This document shows, in pieces, positions 38,646 through 50,566 of a stretch of DNA of 64,000 nucleotides. The stretch covers positions 312,854 through 376,853 of the forward strand of contig JAACMV010000001.1 of the NCBI GenBank assembly GCA_010909725.1, in the 5' to 3' direction. The DNA is from Picochlorum sp. 'celeri'. Its lineage: Eukaryota > Chlorophyta > Trebouxiophyceae. A program made the translations under genes and the position numbers. The stretch's first letter is position 1; each line of letters starts with the position of its first letter. The notes under the pieces are model-generated. The model did no database searches. It saw only the letters and a program-made list of their open reading frames with translations, and was not told the DNA's origin.

Positions 38646-41600
38646 ATGTCTGAGGCGACGATGGACGTGGCTCCGAGTGCCATTCCTGAGGATGTCCAAC
38701 CGCAAGAGCAGCACGGGGGTTCTTCTTCTTTTGGAGAAGGAGAATCATATGGAGTACCTCGCTTGGTTATTCGAGAAATGGTTCTGGAGAATTTCAAGTC
38801 GTATGCTGGGGCTCAGAAGGTGGGACCTTTTCACAAGGTGAGTCTGGTGGTTGTGACTTCTTCATGGCTTACTCTTTTTTTTATTGATCTTCCTTCTTCT
38901 CGATATAGAGTTTCTCTTCTGTTGTTGGTCCCAATGGGTCTGGTAAATCGAATGTGATTGATGCCATGCTGTTTGTGTTTGGTAAAAGGGCAAAGCAGCT
39001 TCGGTTGAACAAGGTCTCTGAGCTGATTCATAATTCGACGAATCACAGGAACCTCGAGATGGCACGCGTGTCTGTATATTTTCACGAGATTATCGACACG
39101 GTATGTGGTCTTGTGTGGTCTATCGGGGTTGGTATGAGTTGATTGTGGCTGTGGTGATGTGCAGAGTGATGATGAGTTTGGGTACGAGGTGGTCCCGAAT
39201 TCAGAGTTTGTCGTGAGTCGGACAGCGCATCGGAGCAATAAGTCTGATTATTATATCAATGATAGAAAGAGTAACTTCAAAGAAGTGACGGAGTTGCTCA
39301 AAGGGAAGGGGATTGATTTGGATAATAATAGGTTTTTGATCCTTCAAGGGGAGGTGGAGCAAATTTCCATGATGAAGCCAAAGGGGCAGACGGAGCATGA
39401 GACTGGGCTGCTGGAGTACTTGGAAGATATTATTGGTACGGATACATATATTGAGAGGATTGAGGAGACTGGGAAGCAGTTGGAGTCGTTGAATGAGGGT
39501 CGTCAAGGGTTGGTGAACAGGCTCAAGATTGCTGAGAGGGAACGGGATGGTTTGGAGGCGGCGAAAAAGGCTGCCGAGGCGTATATCGAGAAGGAGATTG
39601 AGCTTATTCAGTCTAAAAGATTGATATCAGCTCTGTATGGGAAGGATGCGGCGAAGAACATTGACAAGATTTCGGAGAATGTGGCGAGTCTGGAGGACAA
39701 ACTTGCCGAGGAGAGGGAAAAGTGTCAATCGTTTGCGGAGAGCTTGGCACAGTATGAAGCCGAGTATAATGCAAAGAATGAAGAGTTTTCTGCACTTCAG
39801 AAAGATTTGGAAGAGGCGAAGGCGGAATTCAAAGAGTTTGAGCGCAAGGATATCACATACAGAGAGGATATCAAACACTTGAAGACTAAACTGAAAAAGT
39901 CTCAAGATAAAGCAGCGAAAGATATGAAAAAGGCTGATGCTGTGCAGTCTGATATTCAGAAAGTCAAACTGGAGATACCAAATCTGGAGAAGAGGGCAGA
40001 GGATATTGCTGCACAAGTACAACCTGCAGAGGAGATGTTGGAGCGCATGGTTGCAGGTACCCAAGGGGAATCTGAGGAATTGCTTGGAAAACTTCGAGGC
40101 GTTCGAACAGAGCTTGCTCCCTGGGAGAAGCAAATAATCGATGTCAAGAGCAGGATCGATGTCGCTCAGTCGGAGGTTGATATGTTGGCAAAATCAAATC
40201 AGTCTGCTATGGACACGTATAATGATGCATGTGCTGCTCTCAAGGATGCCAAGGAGACGTATCGCACCAAGATGGCTGATATACAGATGATGGAGTCCCA
40301 AGCAAAAGAAATGCAGCAGAAAGTATCTGATGCTGTGACGGAGGAGGCCCAAGCGATGGAAGAGGCCAAAAGAACAGAATCTATGGTAAAGGAATTGCGT
40401 GGAAAGGTGGAACAGAGGAAGGCCGATGCTTCCCAGAGGGCCAGCCATAGTGCAGCAATGATGGCATTGACCAAGGCGAGAGATAATAAGAAGATTTCTG
40501 GAATTCGAGGGCGACTTGGAGACCTTGGAGCCATTGATGGAGCCTATGATGTGGCAATCTCCACAGCTTGCCCTGCTTTGGACTATGTTGTGGTTGATAC
40601 GACTTCTGCGGCGCAGAGATGTGTCGAATTGTTGCGATCCAATAAGTTGGGAGTTGCGACATTCCTTATTCTGGAGAAACAGTCGCATCTGAAAAAGTTC
40701 TTGTCTGAAAAGGTGGAGCCCCCAGAGGGAGCTCTGCGTCTTTTTGACCTGGTTAAATGCAATAATGAAGACATTCGGCTCGCATTTTACTTTGCTTTGA
40801 GGGATACTCTTGTTGCCAAAGATTTAGACCAAGCGTCCCGCATAGCGTATTCTGGAAACAAACGCTGGCGGAGGGTGGTGACAGTCAAGGGTGAGATGAT
40901 CAATGAGAATGGTACCATGTCTGGGGGAGGGGCGAAACCGCGAGGAGGACGCATGTGTATCGGTGAAAAAGCTTCAAGCTCTGCGAGTGATCCAAGTCTT
41001 GCTGCAAAAGAGGCTGAGACTGCAGAGATTGAACTCAAGGAGTTGACCAGAAAGGTGAGCGAAGCCAGAAGCCGAGTGTCGGAGGCTATAGGCAGAGTCA
41101 AAGCCGCGAAAGCCGCCCTGGCAGACTCAGAAACTGCCATTACAAAGGCAAAAATGGATGTTAAATCGTCTGAGCAGCTTGCTCAAGACCTTGACGCCAG
41201 AATTCCAGAATTAAAGGCTGCAACAGCAGTGTCACGAGAGGATGCTGAGAGGACACAATCGTTGCAGCACGAAATTGCGCAGAACCAAAAAGTCCTTGAT
41301 GATTTGGACAAAAAGAGTAAATCACTTCGATCCAAAGCACAAGAGCTGGAGGAGGCATTGGAGAATGTGGGTGGGCCGCCATTGAAGAAACAGAGGGAGC
41401 TTGTTGCACGCCTCCATGAGGATTTGACCTCGGTTGAATCTGAGACGGCAAAAAAACTGGCCCAGATCAAAAATTCCGAAAAGCAAATCTTAAAGCTCCA
41501 AAAAGATTCGAAAAAAGCAGAAGAAGAAGCCCAGTCTCTGGAAGCGCAACATGATGAAGTGATGGCCCAATTTAAGGCTTTGGAGGAAGAAGCATTCAAG

Positions 41601-42557
41601 GTTGTCGAACAGATCACTGCTAAAGAAGCTGTGCTGCAAGAGAAAGAATCAGAGGTTCAAGAAATCAAAAAAGAATTTGAAAACAAGCAAAAGGAAGTGT
41701 CAGTAATCAGACAGGTTGAAGTCGACATTTTGAATGAAGTTGAAGTCCAAAAGACTGCATTGAAGGAGGAGAGTGACAAGAAGACATATTGGGAGAATGA
41801 GTACTGCGGCATGACAGAGCGACTCGAAGACTTGACGAAATCCGTGCCTGAAGAAATTGCGCCTGAAACATTAGCAGAAAGTAGTGCTGACGAAGTTCAG
41901 TACCGCATTGGCGTTTTAGAGGAGGAAATGGAAAGAATGGATGTCAATCCAGATGCCATTTCCTCCTGGATGAAGGCAGATGAAGAATGTGCTCAGCGAG
42001 CAGCAGAGTTGGAAGCCGCGACAGCAGACCGCGATAAGACGAGAAATTCGTATGATGAGCTGAGAAAGAAGAGGCTAGAAGAGTTCTTGGCTGGATTCAA
42101 TATAATATCTTTGAAACTGAAGGAGATGTACCAAATGATCACCATGGGGGGTGATGCAGAACTGGAACTTGTTGACTCTCTAGATCCCTTCAGCGAAGGC
42201 ATTCTCTTTTCTGTGAGACCACCAAAAAAGAGTTGGAAAAATATTGCCAACCTGAGTGGAGGAGAGAAAACTCTTTCGTCTTTGTCGCTGGTATTTGCCC
42301 TGCATCATTTCAAGCCAACCCCGCTCTATGTCATGGATGAGATTGATGCTGCACTGGATTTCAAAAACGTGTCCATCGTAGGAAATTACATCAGGGAACG
42401 AACAAAGAATGCTCAATTTGTCATTATTTCCCTCAGAAACAATATGTTTGAGCTTGCAGATAGACTTGTTGGTATCTACAAGACTGACAATGCTACGAAA
42501 TCAATTCCATTAAATCCAGGATCTTTCACTGTTGGATCAAGCATTCCAGTTGCTTGA
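38646..42557 (+). CDS. SMC4: Condensin subunit SMC4
   Basis: There are three exons (38646-38837, 38909-39100, 39165-42557) with introns of 71 and 64 nt, giving 1258 aa. The N-terminal ATPase half has VLENFKSYAG and the Walker A motif VVGPNGSGKSNVIDAM. Long coiled coils flank a hinge at about residues 570-690 (SGIRGRLGDLGAIDG, GGGAKPRGGRM). The C-terminal half has the signature LSGGEKTLSSLSLVFALH, the Walker B YVMDEIDAALDFKNV and ISLRNNMFELADRLVGIYK, which is specific to SMC4 over other SMCs. It pairs with SMC2 in condensin to compact mitotic chromosomes. TGTAA lies at 42561-42565. Confidence 0.97.
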
Positions 42558-42584
42558 TCATGTAAAAATTTTGTATCTATTTAT

Positions 42585-45500
42585 TCATCTCCATACGTTT
42601 AAGACTCCATCAGCACTCGAGCTGGCCAGGAGGGGCTCAGCCTGCCCCATGACCTGAGCCAGGCTTGTCACAGTCTCTCTGTGGCAGATACCCTCTGTGC
42701 CGGTCGTTGGCAGCGCTCTGCTGTCGCCTTGTGCGACAGTTTTGTCTTCAACAATCACTCTACACTCCTGATGTGTTCGTGCATTGTATGAAAAAGACCA
42801 CTTGGTCAGAGCCTGCTCTGGATCAGAAACATGAGGCCCAGCCACAATGTAGCTCTTTTTCACGCTTCGAGGCTCCCAAAGCCTAATCGTCTTGTCTATC
42901 CCTCCGCTCAGTACACTTCCATACGCAGTTACGTAGATAGACTTTACAGATGTCCGTTTCGTTGACAGGGCTCTGAGATCAGCGGCACCAAATTGCCTTG
43001 CCAATCCCAAGGGATCTGCACCTGTGTTTCTATGCTTCATCGTTGACTCCACCAATGATTCAGGAATATGATTGGGAGCCGAATTCTCCTTTGAGACAAA
43101 AGCAATCTTGCATGTACCAGTACCCGCGTCCCAACCAGAGATCTCACCCTCGCCACAGGCAGATAGGAGCACAGGACCAGTTGAAGAAACGCCCATCTTT
43201 GCTCCAGTCGTTAAAGCCAATGACTCCACTGGGGCGCTCGCTGGGTTTCTCCAAGTCTTCACGGCAATCATAAATCGCACATCCCATACTGTAATGTATC
43301 CTCTATTTGTACCCGTGATAAAGAAATGGGGACATTCTGCATCAACTGCTAATCTCAAAGGAACCCCCAAGGATGCCTCCACATCCACATCCCACACAAA
43401 GGAAGGCGAACGCGGGTCGATACCGAAGACTTTTCGCGCTTCTGAAGTGACAATAGTCACGCCTGTACGAGCAAGATTCCCAGAATCCAGAATACGCCCG
43501 GGCCCACAATCCCATCCAGCTGTTCCTGCATGCTCTGACGCCGATGCATGTTCAACGTCCCAGGCTGTAACTTTGCCATCCATTCCGCCCACCACAAACC
43601 CTTTCATGCCCCCAACATCTGGGACCGGAGTTATACTACTATATCCGCTTGCTCCTTCTAACACTGAGCGATGTCTGAATGAAATATCCCTCTCCATCCT
43701 CCTTGAATCCCAGAGTTTCACCGTCCCATCTCTTGAAGCCGTTGCAAATAACGTGGTTCCAGAGATATTGCTCGAAACTTGCGATATTGACCTGCATACA
43801 TGATTGATTTGAAGAAGTGACACTAATGCAGTGGATCGTGTACCGATCATTTTGTACACACCTGGTATGGCATGGGATTCTAGCAACAAGGATCCCTCGA
43901 GGCCTCCATTGTTGAGCATCATCAACATTCTTGTTCACGGCTTCTCTCTTCTTCTCCTGGGATCGAACAAAGGATTGCTTCCTTTTCACGGACGATATGG
44001 GTAGCAAAGATGCTGCACTCGACATGGACGCGGCGCCAACCCGACGCCGACCTTGCACCTGAGCCAGAGCTTGCTGCAGCTTGGACGCAGGATTTCGCCC
44101 AACGCCAGTAAATGGCTTGAACTTCACCGTGTAGACTTCCAATGACTGAGATGCAAATTCTGCGTGAAACGGCCTGCCATCTTCTACTATAGGTGCCAAA
44201 TTACCTATATCTTTTGTGGGCAGCAGATGGCAGATGTCCACTTCATCCACCGACAGTGCAGCATCTCCTGATGGTAGAGCTGCCCATACTTTTGGCAACA
44301 ATATTGCCTCAGATGCCACTGGACCTAAGACATGGACACATTCTTGGATTAATGAAACCAGATTACCGCGCACAGCATTGCACGGGTTTCGAATCATCCC
44401 TGACTGCATGACTCTTTCGACAACATGTATCATTTCCATGCGATTCAAAAGCCTGGCATGAACGAGATGCTGAACAAGCTTTAAACCCGCAGTGGACGCC
44501 ATCGAATCCGAATCATGTATGATCCTATCGATAAAGGGCAGTATAAAAGAAACAGCCCGTGGGCCAAGAACCGGAGCAATACTCTGCAATGCTGAATACA
44601 ATGCTGCTCTCACATCCCATTCCCTGGAATTAAAAAGAGTCAACAATGCTGGCAAAAGCCCATCCGCTGTTCCTTTCCGACCAATACCATACGATATTTC
44701 TCTAAGCTCGGGAAGCAGTGCTAATTTTGGCAACGATGAGGATCCAACGAGAATATCATGCACCCCTCTCTCAATCCAATTTGACACTCTCTTCAACTCG
44801 TCCCTTTGCTGCTCAATCGATACATCCTCGGATCGAATTGTTCTCGATGCCTCCACACCAATCCTTCCTACCGCTCTCGAGTAAGCAGATCTCACAGCCA
44901 AATCGACATCATTGGGCAGGAGGGATATCGAAGGAAACACATAGTCTGCAAAAAAGTGTGACGCTGATGCTGGCATTGAATCAACCATCGCAAACAATCT
45001 CGGCAACGCAGCCATCGCAAAACATTTTGTTCTAGACCCAGATCCAATATCTGTTGCCGCGGTAATATAATGAGGAATCACCACGTATAGAATGACATCC
45101 TTGTTTCTACACAATCTACTGCACTGCTCAACATGATACAACAAAAGCACCTTGGCTCTACAGTTTGTGCATCCCCTGATTAAAGAACAGTACATTATGG
45201 TGATATTTTCAACCACAAATTGATCTCGTAACACATCACACGTCTGTTTTCCATCATGTACATCACTGCCTGCAATCTCCTCACGAGAAGAGGGAGGTGA
45301 TGCATTATTTTCTCGAGCTTGATCCTTTGCTACCGACAAAGACCCGTCCGTCCCCTTCATCACACCTCTCGTTTCTTGAATCAAATCCTTCGCAGCACGC
45401 TCCAGCGTATGAACATCCATATACTCCCGCAACACCTGTCCCATCTTGTCACCATCTGCCGTCCTCGCATCATCATCATCACCAAATGCATGACAACATC

Positions 45501-46647
45501 TCTCTTCAGACACGTCATCGTTTCCTCTGCCGTCTTCACTCAATGGCATAATCATACTATGGAAACACTCTTCTGCCGCTCGTGCTCTACTCTCCGGATT
45601 CTCCACCAACAATCTCTCCGACACTCGATCCAACAGTGCAACACCATCAGACCCAACATCATCATGCGCGACAAACATGGCCACACATTCAGACGCCGTA
45701 GGCCTCTGCTTTGGATCAATATCAATCATTCTACGAACACATCCAACCACTCGATCATCAATTGCCTCAAAAAATCCAGAAGGATATTGACGACTCCGCG
45801 CAAGCTCCAACACATCAGAATACTCAAACACACTAGCACCATCAGAAAAGAGCTCAGCAAGCACACATCCCGCCGAAAACACATCCATCTCAGGCTTCAA
45901 CTCATTCGACCCACCCACGTCTCCTTTAACAAACCGTTCGGGAGCAAGACAGCATTTCCTCTTTCCACTCGTATCAAAAAATATACTGAAATCAGATGGG
46001 TTGTCCGCAGGCAAATAGGTCGGCTTGTACGGAGAAAAATCAATCAGAAACAACCAACCCCACGACGTCAGCATTATATTCTCCGTCTTCACATCACCAT
46101 GACACACATGGCACGCATGCGCCTGCTCCACCCCCCGCAACACCTGATACCCAATCCACAACTTTTCAGACATTGTCAGAAACGGTCGACTCGTCATCCT
46201 CTGAGCCAAAGAAGACCAAAAATACTGCCTTACAATATGAACCGCCTGCGGCGTCTGAATAATCTGTTCATGGCTCCACACATGAGCACCCTTTTTTGTA
46301 TCCTTCTCCTCTCTCTCCTCACCACCAAGCCCTTTGGACAGCGTCGCCTGCACCCGCAACAACGCATTCTGATACACCGTCACATCATCTGATACTGACC
46401 GTTTTAAATACGTCTTCACCACCACAGGCCCTCCATCGTCATGTACACACATTGACGTTTTAAAAAACCGTCCATGCTCCCCTGCACCCAAACCCTTGTC
46501 AGACATCCACCACCACACACATGTATTCCTATGCAGCAGATATATCGCACCAAGAGGACCCTTGTATACCACATGAGGAAGCTCTCCAATGAGATTTTCA
46601 ATTTGAAACGTCCCAAACGTTGTCCCTCGACTCTGCTGATTCCCCAT
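42585..46647 (-). CDS. VPS15: VPS15 / PIK3R4 pseudokinase-HEAT-WD40 protein
   Basis: There are three exons (46647-46551, 46481-43862, 43791-42585), giving 1307 aa. The first intron (69 nt) is stopless and in frame; the second (70 nt) shifts frame and hides the link to the WD40 part. MGNQQS at the start is a myristoylation site typical of the family. The kinase-like domain has CHGDVKTENIMLTSWGWLFLIDFSPYKPTYLP. HEAT repeats span about residues 540-800, and WD40 blades begin near residue 906 (LFATASRDGTVKLWD). VPS15 scaffolds the VPS34 PI3-kinase complexes in autophagy and endosomal sorting. Splicing across 43792-43861 joins IPCHTR to SISQVSSN. Confidence 0.95.
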
Positions 46648-47003
46648 GTGTGGTTCCTACGAGATCATCACCATGATTTTTTACGCATTATTGTTTTATT
46701 TTATTTACTCACGTGTTTTCAGGGTATATGGTTCAATAAATACATACATACATGGCCATCACCATGGCTGTTCACACAAGTTCAGCAGCAGATCTCGAGA
46801 TCTCTCCTTAAAAAATACATAGAATACCTCATTTTTTCTTGTCCATGGCTATGTCCATCTCCTATAGATTTTTCCAAAAAGAAATCCTGTAGTAGTAGAA
46901 AAGAATTCTTCAGTCTTTGAGCAGCGCCATGACTGAACACGAACTCTGTCTTATCATGTCATCCATGTGAGTGACATTCATCTTCCAGTGATACAAAGAA
47001 AAT
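46648..47003. other. Divergent intergenic region
   Basis: This 356-nt region lies between the VPS15 start (minus) and the coiled-coil protein start (plus). It is A/T-rich with an AATACATACATACATGG stretch at about 46738. I saw no gene. Confidence 0.5.
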
Positions 47004-47783
47004 ATGGAACATACGAGCGCTGAATCCATAGAGAGTATAGAAAAGATTATATCTGAAAAGTATCAGAGGATATCAGAGGCGATTGAGGAGCAGACTCGCT
47101 TGTTGCGCCAGGTTGTCGACCTGTTACACCAGCAGCATGTTCAAACCAAGAGCAGCAGGGAGGAGGAAAAAGATGCAACGAGTCCTCATGTTTCAGTGAC
47201 GACATCTTCTCCTTCTTCTTCTACTATCAAGAGGATAAGTAAGAATAATGATAACAACATTTCCGTTAATAATAATGGAAGAAATGATGAAAAAACAACA
47301 ATGCATCGGTTGCAGAAAATGTCAAAGGCAACAGATCATGATGCAGAGATGGTTCAAGCACAGGAGAATGAAATCCGTCGCAAAGCGAATGATAGTAAAA
47401 CGCATCATCATCTTTCAAACAACAATAGAAGAGAACAAGCGTCCACATTGGAAGAGAGGAAGAGGGAGTTTGTGAAAAAGACAGTCCCAGCAGCAGCAGC
47501 AGCATCAGGTGGTGGTGGGGAGGGGAGTGCCACAAAGAACAAAAAGAGTAGGACGCTGTTGGCCGTGGCAGCAGCAAAAAGGGAGATGGAACGAGAGAGA
47601 AAGCGACTGCGTCGTGCTCAGGAAGAAGAAGAAGAACGTCAGCAAGGGGGTATGAGTATCCTCACATGGATTGCGTATGGCCTGATTGGAGTGGCTGGTA
47701 TCGCCAGTCTTGTGTTGGGTATCGTCGCTCGCATCACCCATATGAAATATATGCATCATGAGATGGTAGATTCTGAATTGTAA
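47004..47783 (+). CDS. Coiled-coil protein with C-terminal membrane anchor, unknown function
   Basis: This 259-aa frame was not recognised. Residues 5-50 predict a coiled coil (SIEKIISEKYQRISEAIEEQTRLLRQVVDLL). The middle is polar and low in complexity, with Ser, Asn, Lys and Ala runs. A Lys/Arg/Glu-rich helix (REMERERKRLRRAQEEEEER) precedes one hydrophobic helix (ILTWIAYGLIGVAGIASLVLGIVARI) about 15 residues from the C-terminus. This topology suggests a tail-anchored or nearly tail-anchored cytosolic protein. It is followed after 10 nt by NC2-alpha on the same strand. Confidence 0.6.
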   Translation: MEHTSAESIESIEKIISEKYQRISEAIEEQTRLLRQVVDLLHQQHVQTKSSREEEKDATSPHVSVTTSSPSSSTIKRISKNNDNNISVNNNGRNDEKTTMHRLQKMSKATDHDAEMVQAQENEIRRKANDSKTHHHLSNNNRREQASTLEERKREFVKKTVPAAAAASGGGGEGSATKNKKSRTLLAVAAAKREMERERKRLRRAQEEEEERQQGGMSILTWIAYGLIGVAGIASLVLGIVARITHMKYMHHEMVDSEL

Positions 47784-47793
47784 TATATGTATA

Positions 47794-48502
47794 ATGTCTC
47801 GGCATCTGGCGAAATCCCATGGGTTGCAGAACCGAATTAAAAAAATCATGCAGTCGAACGACGATGTTGGAAAAGTAGCAGCAGCATCGACGCACGTGGT
47901 TGGTATGTGATGGTTAAGAATTATATGGGTGTTGACAATGGTGTGTGAGATGGTGCGATTGGTGTGTAGCCTATGCGGTGGAAGAGTTTTTGGATGAGCT
48001 GATCAGGGGTGCTGTGGCAGTGTCTGTGGAGCATGGGAATGGGAAAATACTGTCTCCATCTCACATGTACGTGACCATTCTCTTTTACCCTGTGACATCT
48101 GAACAAGTATATATGTATGCATTTGTGTGTGTGTGTAGAAAGGCGCATGTGGGGAGGGAAGCAACCTTGGATTTCTGTAAAGATATTGTTGCCAAGGCAC
48201 CCGATGTGGGAGATGATGCTGCCACGGGAAAGAAGAAGACTCGGCGGCGTGGGGATGCAGAGGACAACAATGGAACAACAACGCAGAAGAAGAAAAAGAC
48301 GACTAGAGCGAAGAAGAAGAAGAAGACATCATCTGTAGAGAGCGACGCGGATGACATGGAAGAAGAAGAAGAAGAAGATAACAATGATGATGAGTTTGGA
48401 TTGATTGCCGAGTGTCTCGACGTGAAAGATGATACGCATACAGAACACGACGATGATAATGGTCTGGAACATGCGGAGGATGAAGACTATGATGAATTCT
48501 AA
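47794..48502 (+). CDS. DRAP1: NC2-alpha (DRAP1) histone-fold transcription factor
   Basis: There are three exons (47794-47902, 47970-48066, 48139-48502) with introns of 67 and 72 nt, giving 189 aa. The spliced N-terminus reads LQNRIKKIMQSNDDVGKVAAASTHVVAYAVEEFLDELI, then ISPSHIKAHV-type KILSPSHIKAHVGRE and TLDFCKDIV. This is the H2A-like histone fold of NC2-alpha, which pairs with NC2-beta (DR1) on TBP and represses or redirects initiation. A NF-YC-type protein is the alternative, but the N-terminal RIKKIMQ-x-DDVGKV fits NC2-alpha. The C-terminal half has basic KKK runs followed by an acidic tail. The stop is 6 nt from the convergent cytochrome b561 gene. Confidence 0.88.
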
Positions 48503-48508
48503 TTCAAA

Positions 48509-49288
48509 TTACATGGTACTAATTTCATGCTCTGCATCCTGGGCCAGGATGGGCGCAAACTGCATCGTCTTTTTCTGTGAAAGTTTTGACACAAACACCA
48601 CCTGATAGAGTACTAAAACTGTAAATAATGCTACACCTACTTGAATAAACGCTGGGATCTGCATCAATGCCCCTCGCACATTCGGCTTCTGCACGAGTTG
48701 CAGAAACGTCGTCTTCTCCTGCAGCCCCACCATGAGGGTCATCATACCCACACACAGGGTGGCACCACCACAAAAGGTGTGCACCGAGGAAAAAGCCTGC
48801 CTCTCCCCCAACGACCACTGAGGATACAGATACGCCATAACACCAAACACAATCTGACCAATCATCATCAGGCACGTGAGCACACCGAGGTAGGAATGGG
48901 TGGAATAGAAATTCGGCATGGGGGTTGGCGCTTTCAGTGTATGGGATTTGATTGCTGCAACAATCCCACACACTGTCAGGACACACGCAGCAGCATGCAA
49001 TGCTGCATGCGTGTACTTTTTCAACTTTCTATCTGTACTGTGTACTAATGGGCTCGAGTATGTCAAGATCGCCTCAGACATGCACCCAATAAAGGCAAGA
49101 CTCATGAGCAATGGGTGCCAATTGAAGATTCCAAAGGTATCGTTCGTCTCCTCATCAATCATCTTCGGACTGAAAGATAGCCCTCCTAGGTAAATGAATA
49201 TCCAAATGAGAAGCAATCCAGTAATTCCAACCTGCACAATGCGCAATGCGAGCGCAGCAGATAACGATTGGTGCTGGAACGCAACCAT
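48509..49288 (-). CDS. Cytochrome b561
   Basis: This single frame of 259 aa has six predicted membrane helices. The four heme-ligating histidines are visible in FNWHPLLM, KYTHAALHAAA, YSTHSYLG and SSVHTFCGG, with the family block FYSTHSYLGVLT. Cytochrome b561 proteins carry electrons across membranes from ascorbate to ferric reductase or monodehydroascorbate acceptors, typically in tonoplast, plasma membrane or vesicles. The N-terminus is short and the C-terminal tail is about 30 residues. Confidence 0.92.
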   Translation of the reverse strand: MVAFQHQSLSAALALRIVQVGITGLLLIWIFIYLGGLSFSPKMIDEETNDTFGIFNWHPLLMSLAFIGCMSEAILTYSSPLVHSTDRKLKKYTHAALHAAACVLTVCGIVAAIKSHTLKAPTPMPNFYSTHSYLGVLTCLMMIGQIVFGVMAYLYPQWSLGERQAFSSVHTFCGGATLCVGMMTLMVGLQEKTTFLQLVQKPNVRGALMQIPAFIQVGVALFTVLVLYQVVFVSKLSQKKTMQFAPILAQDAEHEISTM

Positions 49289-49525
49289 CGCAGGACTCTT
49301 CTTTCTTTTTTTCTTCTTTTGTAGTCTCTGTGGTGGTGGTACTTTCTTTTATTCTTGAAACAATAATGTATCGTCAATTGAACTTGGGAGAAGATCAGAT
49401 CCCAATGTTCTCTTCTCGTTTCAAAATGGCATTATTATACTTAAAGTATTGTATTACGGAGAGACTCTGTCGAATGAAACACACAACAACCCGCATATAT
49501 AGACGACGTCATATATAAATATATA

Positions 49526-49560
49526 GAAAGGAAAGGAAAGGAAAGGAAAGGAAAGGAAAG
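49526..49560. repeat. Microsatellite (GAAAG)x7
   Basis: Seven perfect copies of GAAAG run for 35 nt in the region between divergent cytochrome b561 and proteasome alpha4. They sit about 45 nt upstream of the alpha4 ATG, so they probably lie in its promoter or 5' UTR. Confidence 0.9.
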
Positions 49561-49604
49561 ATTTTACACGTGCTCATATATAGTCTGTGTGTCGCTTGCG
49601 AATC

Positions 49605-50397
49605 ATGGCCAAGTATGATCGAGCAATCACAGTCTTTAGTCCAGATGGACACTTGTTCCAGGTACGTTTCTTATATCATATAGCTGGATAGATATATTTA
49701 TTTATTTATTTGGGAATGGATGGTGGTCCAGGTTGAGTATGCGTTAGAGGCGGTTCGAAAGGGCTCACTCGCTATTGGGGTGAGAGGGACAGACTGTGTG
49801 GTTCTTGCAGTGGAAAGGAAGGCGGTGGCCAAGCTTCAGGTGTCTCAGACGGTGAGGAAGATTGCTAGAATAGATGATCATATCTGTCTGGCGTTTGCTG
49901 GGTTGACAGCGGATGCCCGCGTGTTGATCAATAGAGCTCGAACAGAGGCACAGAGCCATCGGTTGACATTGGATGAGCCAGCGAGTGTGGAGTACATGAC
50001 GAAATACATTGCTGGAGTGCAGCAAAAATATACACAGAGTGGTGGTGTTCGTCCGTTTGGGATATCCATGTTGATTGTGGGATTTGATCAGGAAGGGAAG
50101 CCTGCGCTGTACCAGACGGATCCATCAGGCACGTATTCTGCGTGGAAGGCCAATGCGATCGGGCGGAATTCAAAGTCTGTGAGGGAGTATATGGAGAAGA
50201 ATTATAAGGAAACGTCTGGAAATGACACGGTGAAATTAGCATTGAAAGCGTTGACGGAAGTGGTGGAGGGGTCAACGTCCAATATTGAAGTGGCTGTGAT
50301 TGAGGCGGGATGTGGTCCACGGTTCTTGACTGATGAGGAGCTGACACGTCTTCTCAAAGAGGTTGAAGCAGACATGGCAGCTCGACAACAACAATAG
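49605..50397 (+). CDS. PSMA7: 20S proteasome alpha4 subunit
   Basis: There are two exons (49605-49661 and 49732-50397) with a 70-nt intron (gtacgt to gtccag), giving 240 aa. It starts MAKYDRAITVFSPDGHLFQ, the alpha-subunit signature, and continues VEYALEAVRKGSLAIGVRG, HICLAFAGLTADARVLINRAR, QKYTQSGGVRPFGIS and TDPSGTYSAWKANAIGRN. Spacing and sequence match alpha4 (plant PAD1, human PSMA7). It forms part of the outer gated ring of the 20S core. TGTAA lies at 50415-50419. Confidence 0.97.
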
Positions 50398-50566
50398 ATC
50401 TATATATACTGTTGTGTAAAAAGGAATCGAGATCTGATTTTTTCGACAGATCTGTCGAAAGTATAATTGTAATCGAAATCATCGATGATATCGGACTGCT
50501 CTCAGTAGCTCGGCATCCGTTAGAGTAATTAATACATATTATAAAATTGATTTCTTGTCTTTGCAC

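Noticed and set aside
42585..43928. WD40 frame as a separate gene
   Set aside because: Its first 40 or so codons are the intron and the preceding exon in another frame. Splicing at 43861/43792 joins it to the kinase-HEAT part, giving the standard VPS15 architecture.
45319..46392. Long plus-strand frame of 357 codons opposite VPS15
   Set aside because: It lies wholly antisense to the conserved kinase domain of VPS15, has no recognisable motif, and has the His/Arg/Thr-rich composition expected from reading the complementary strand.
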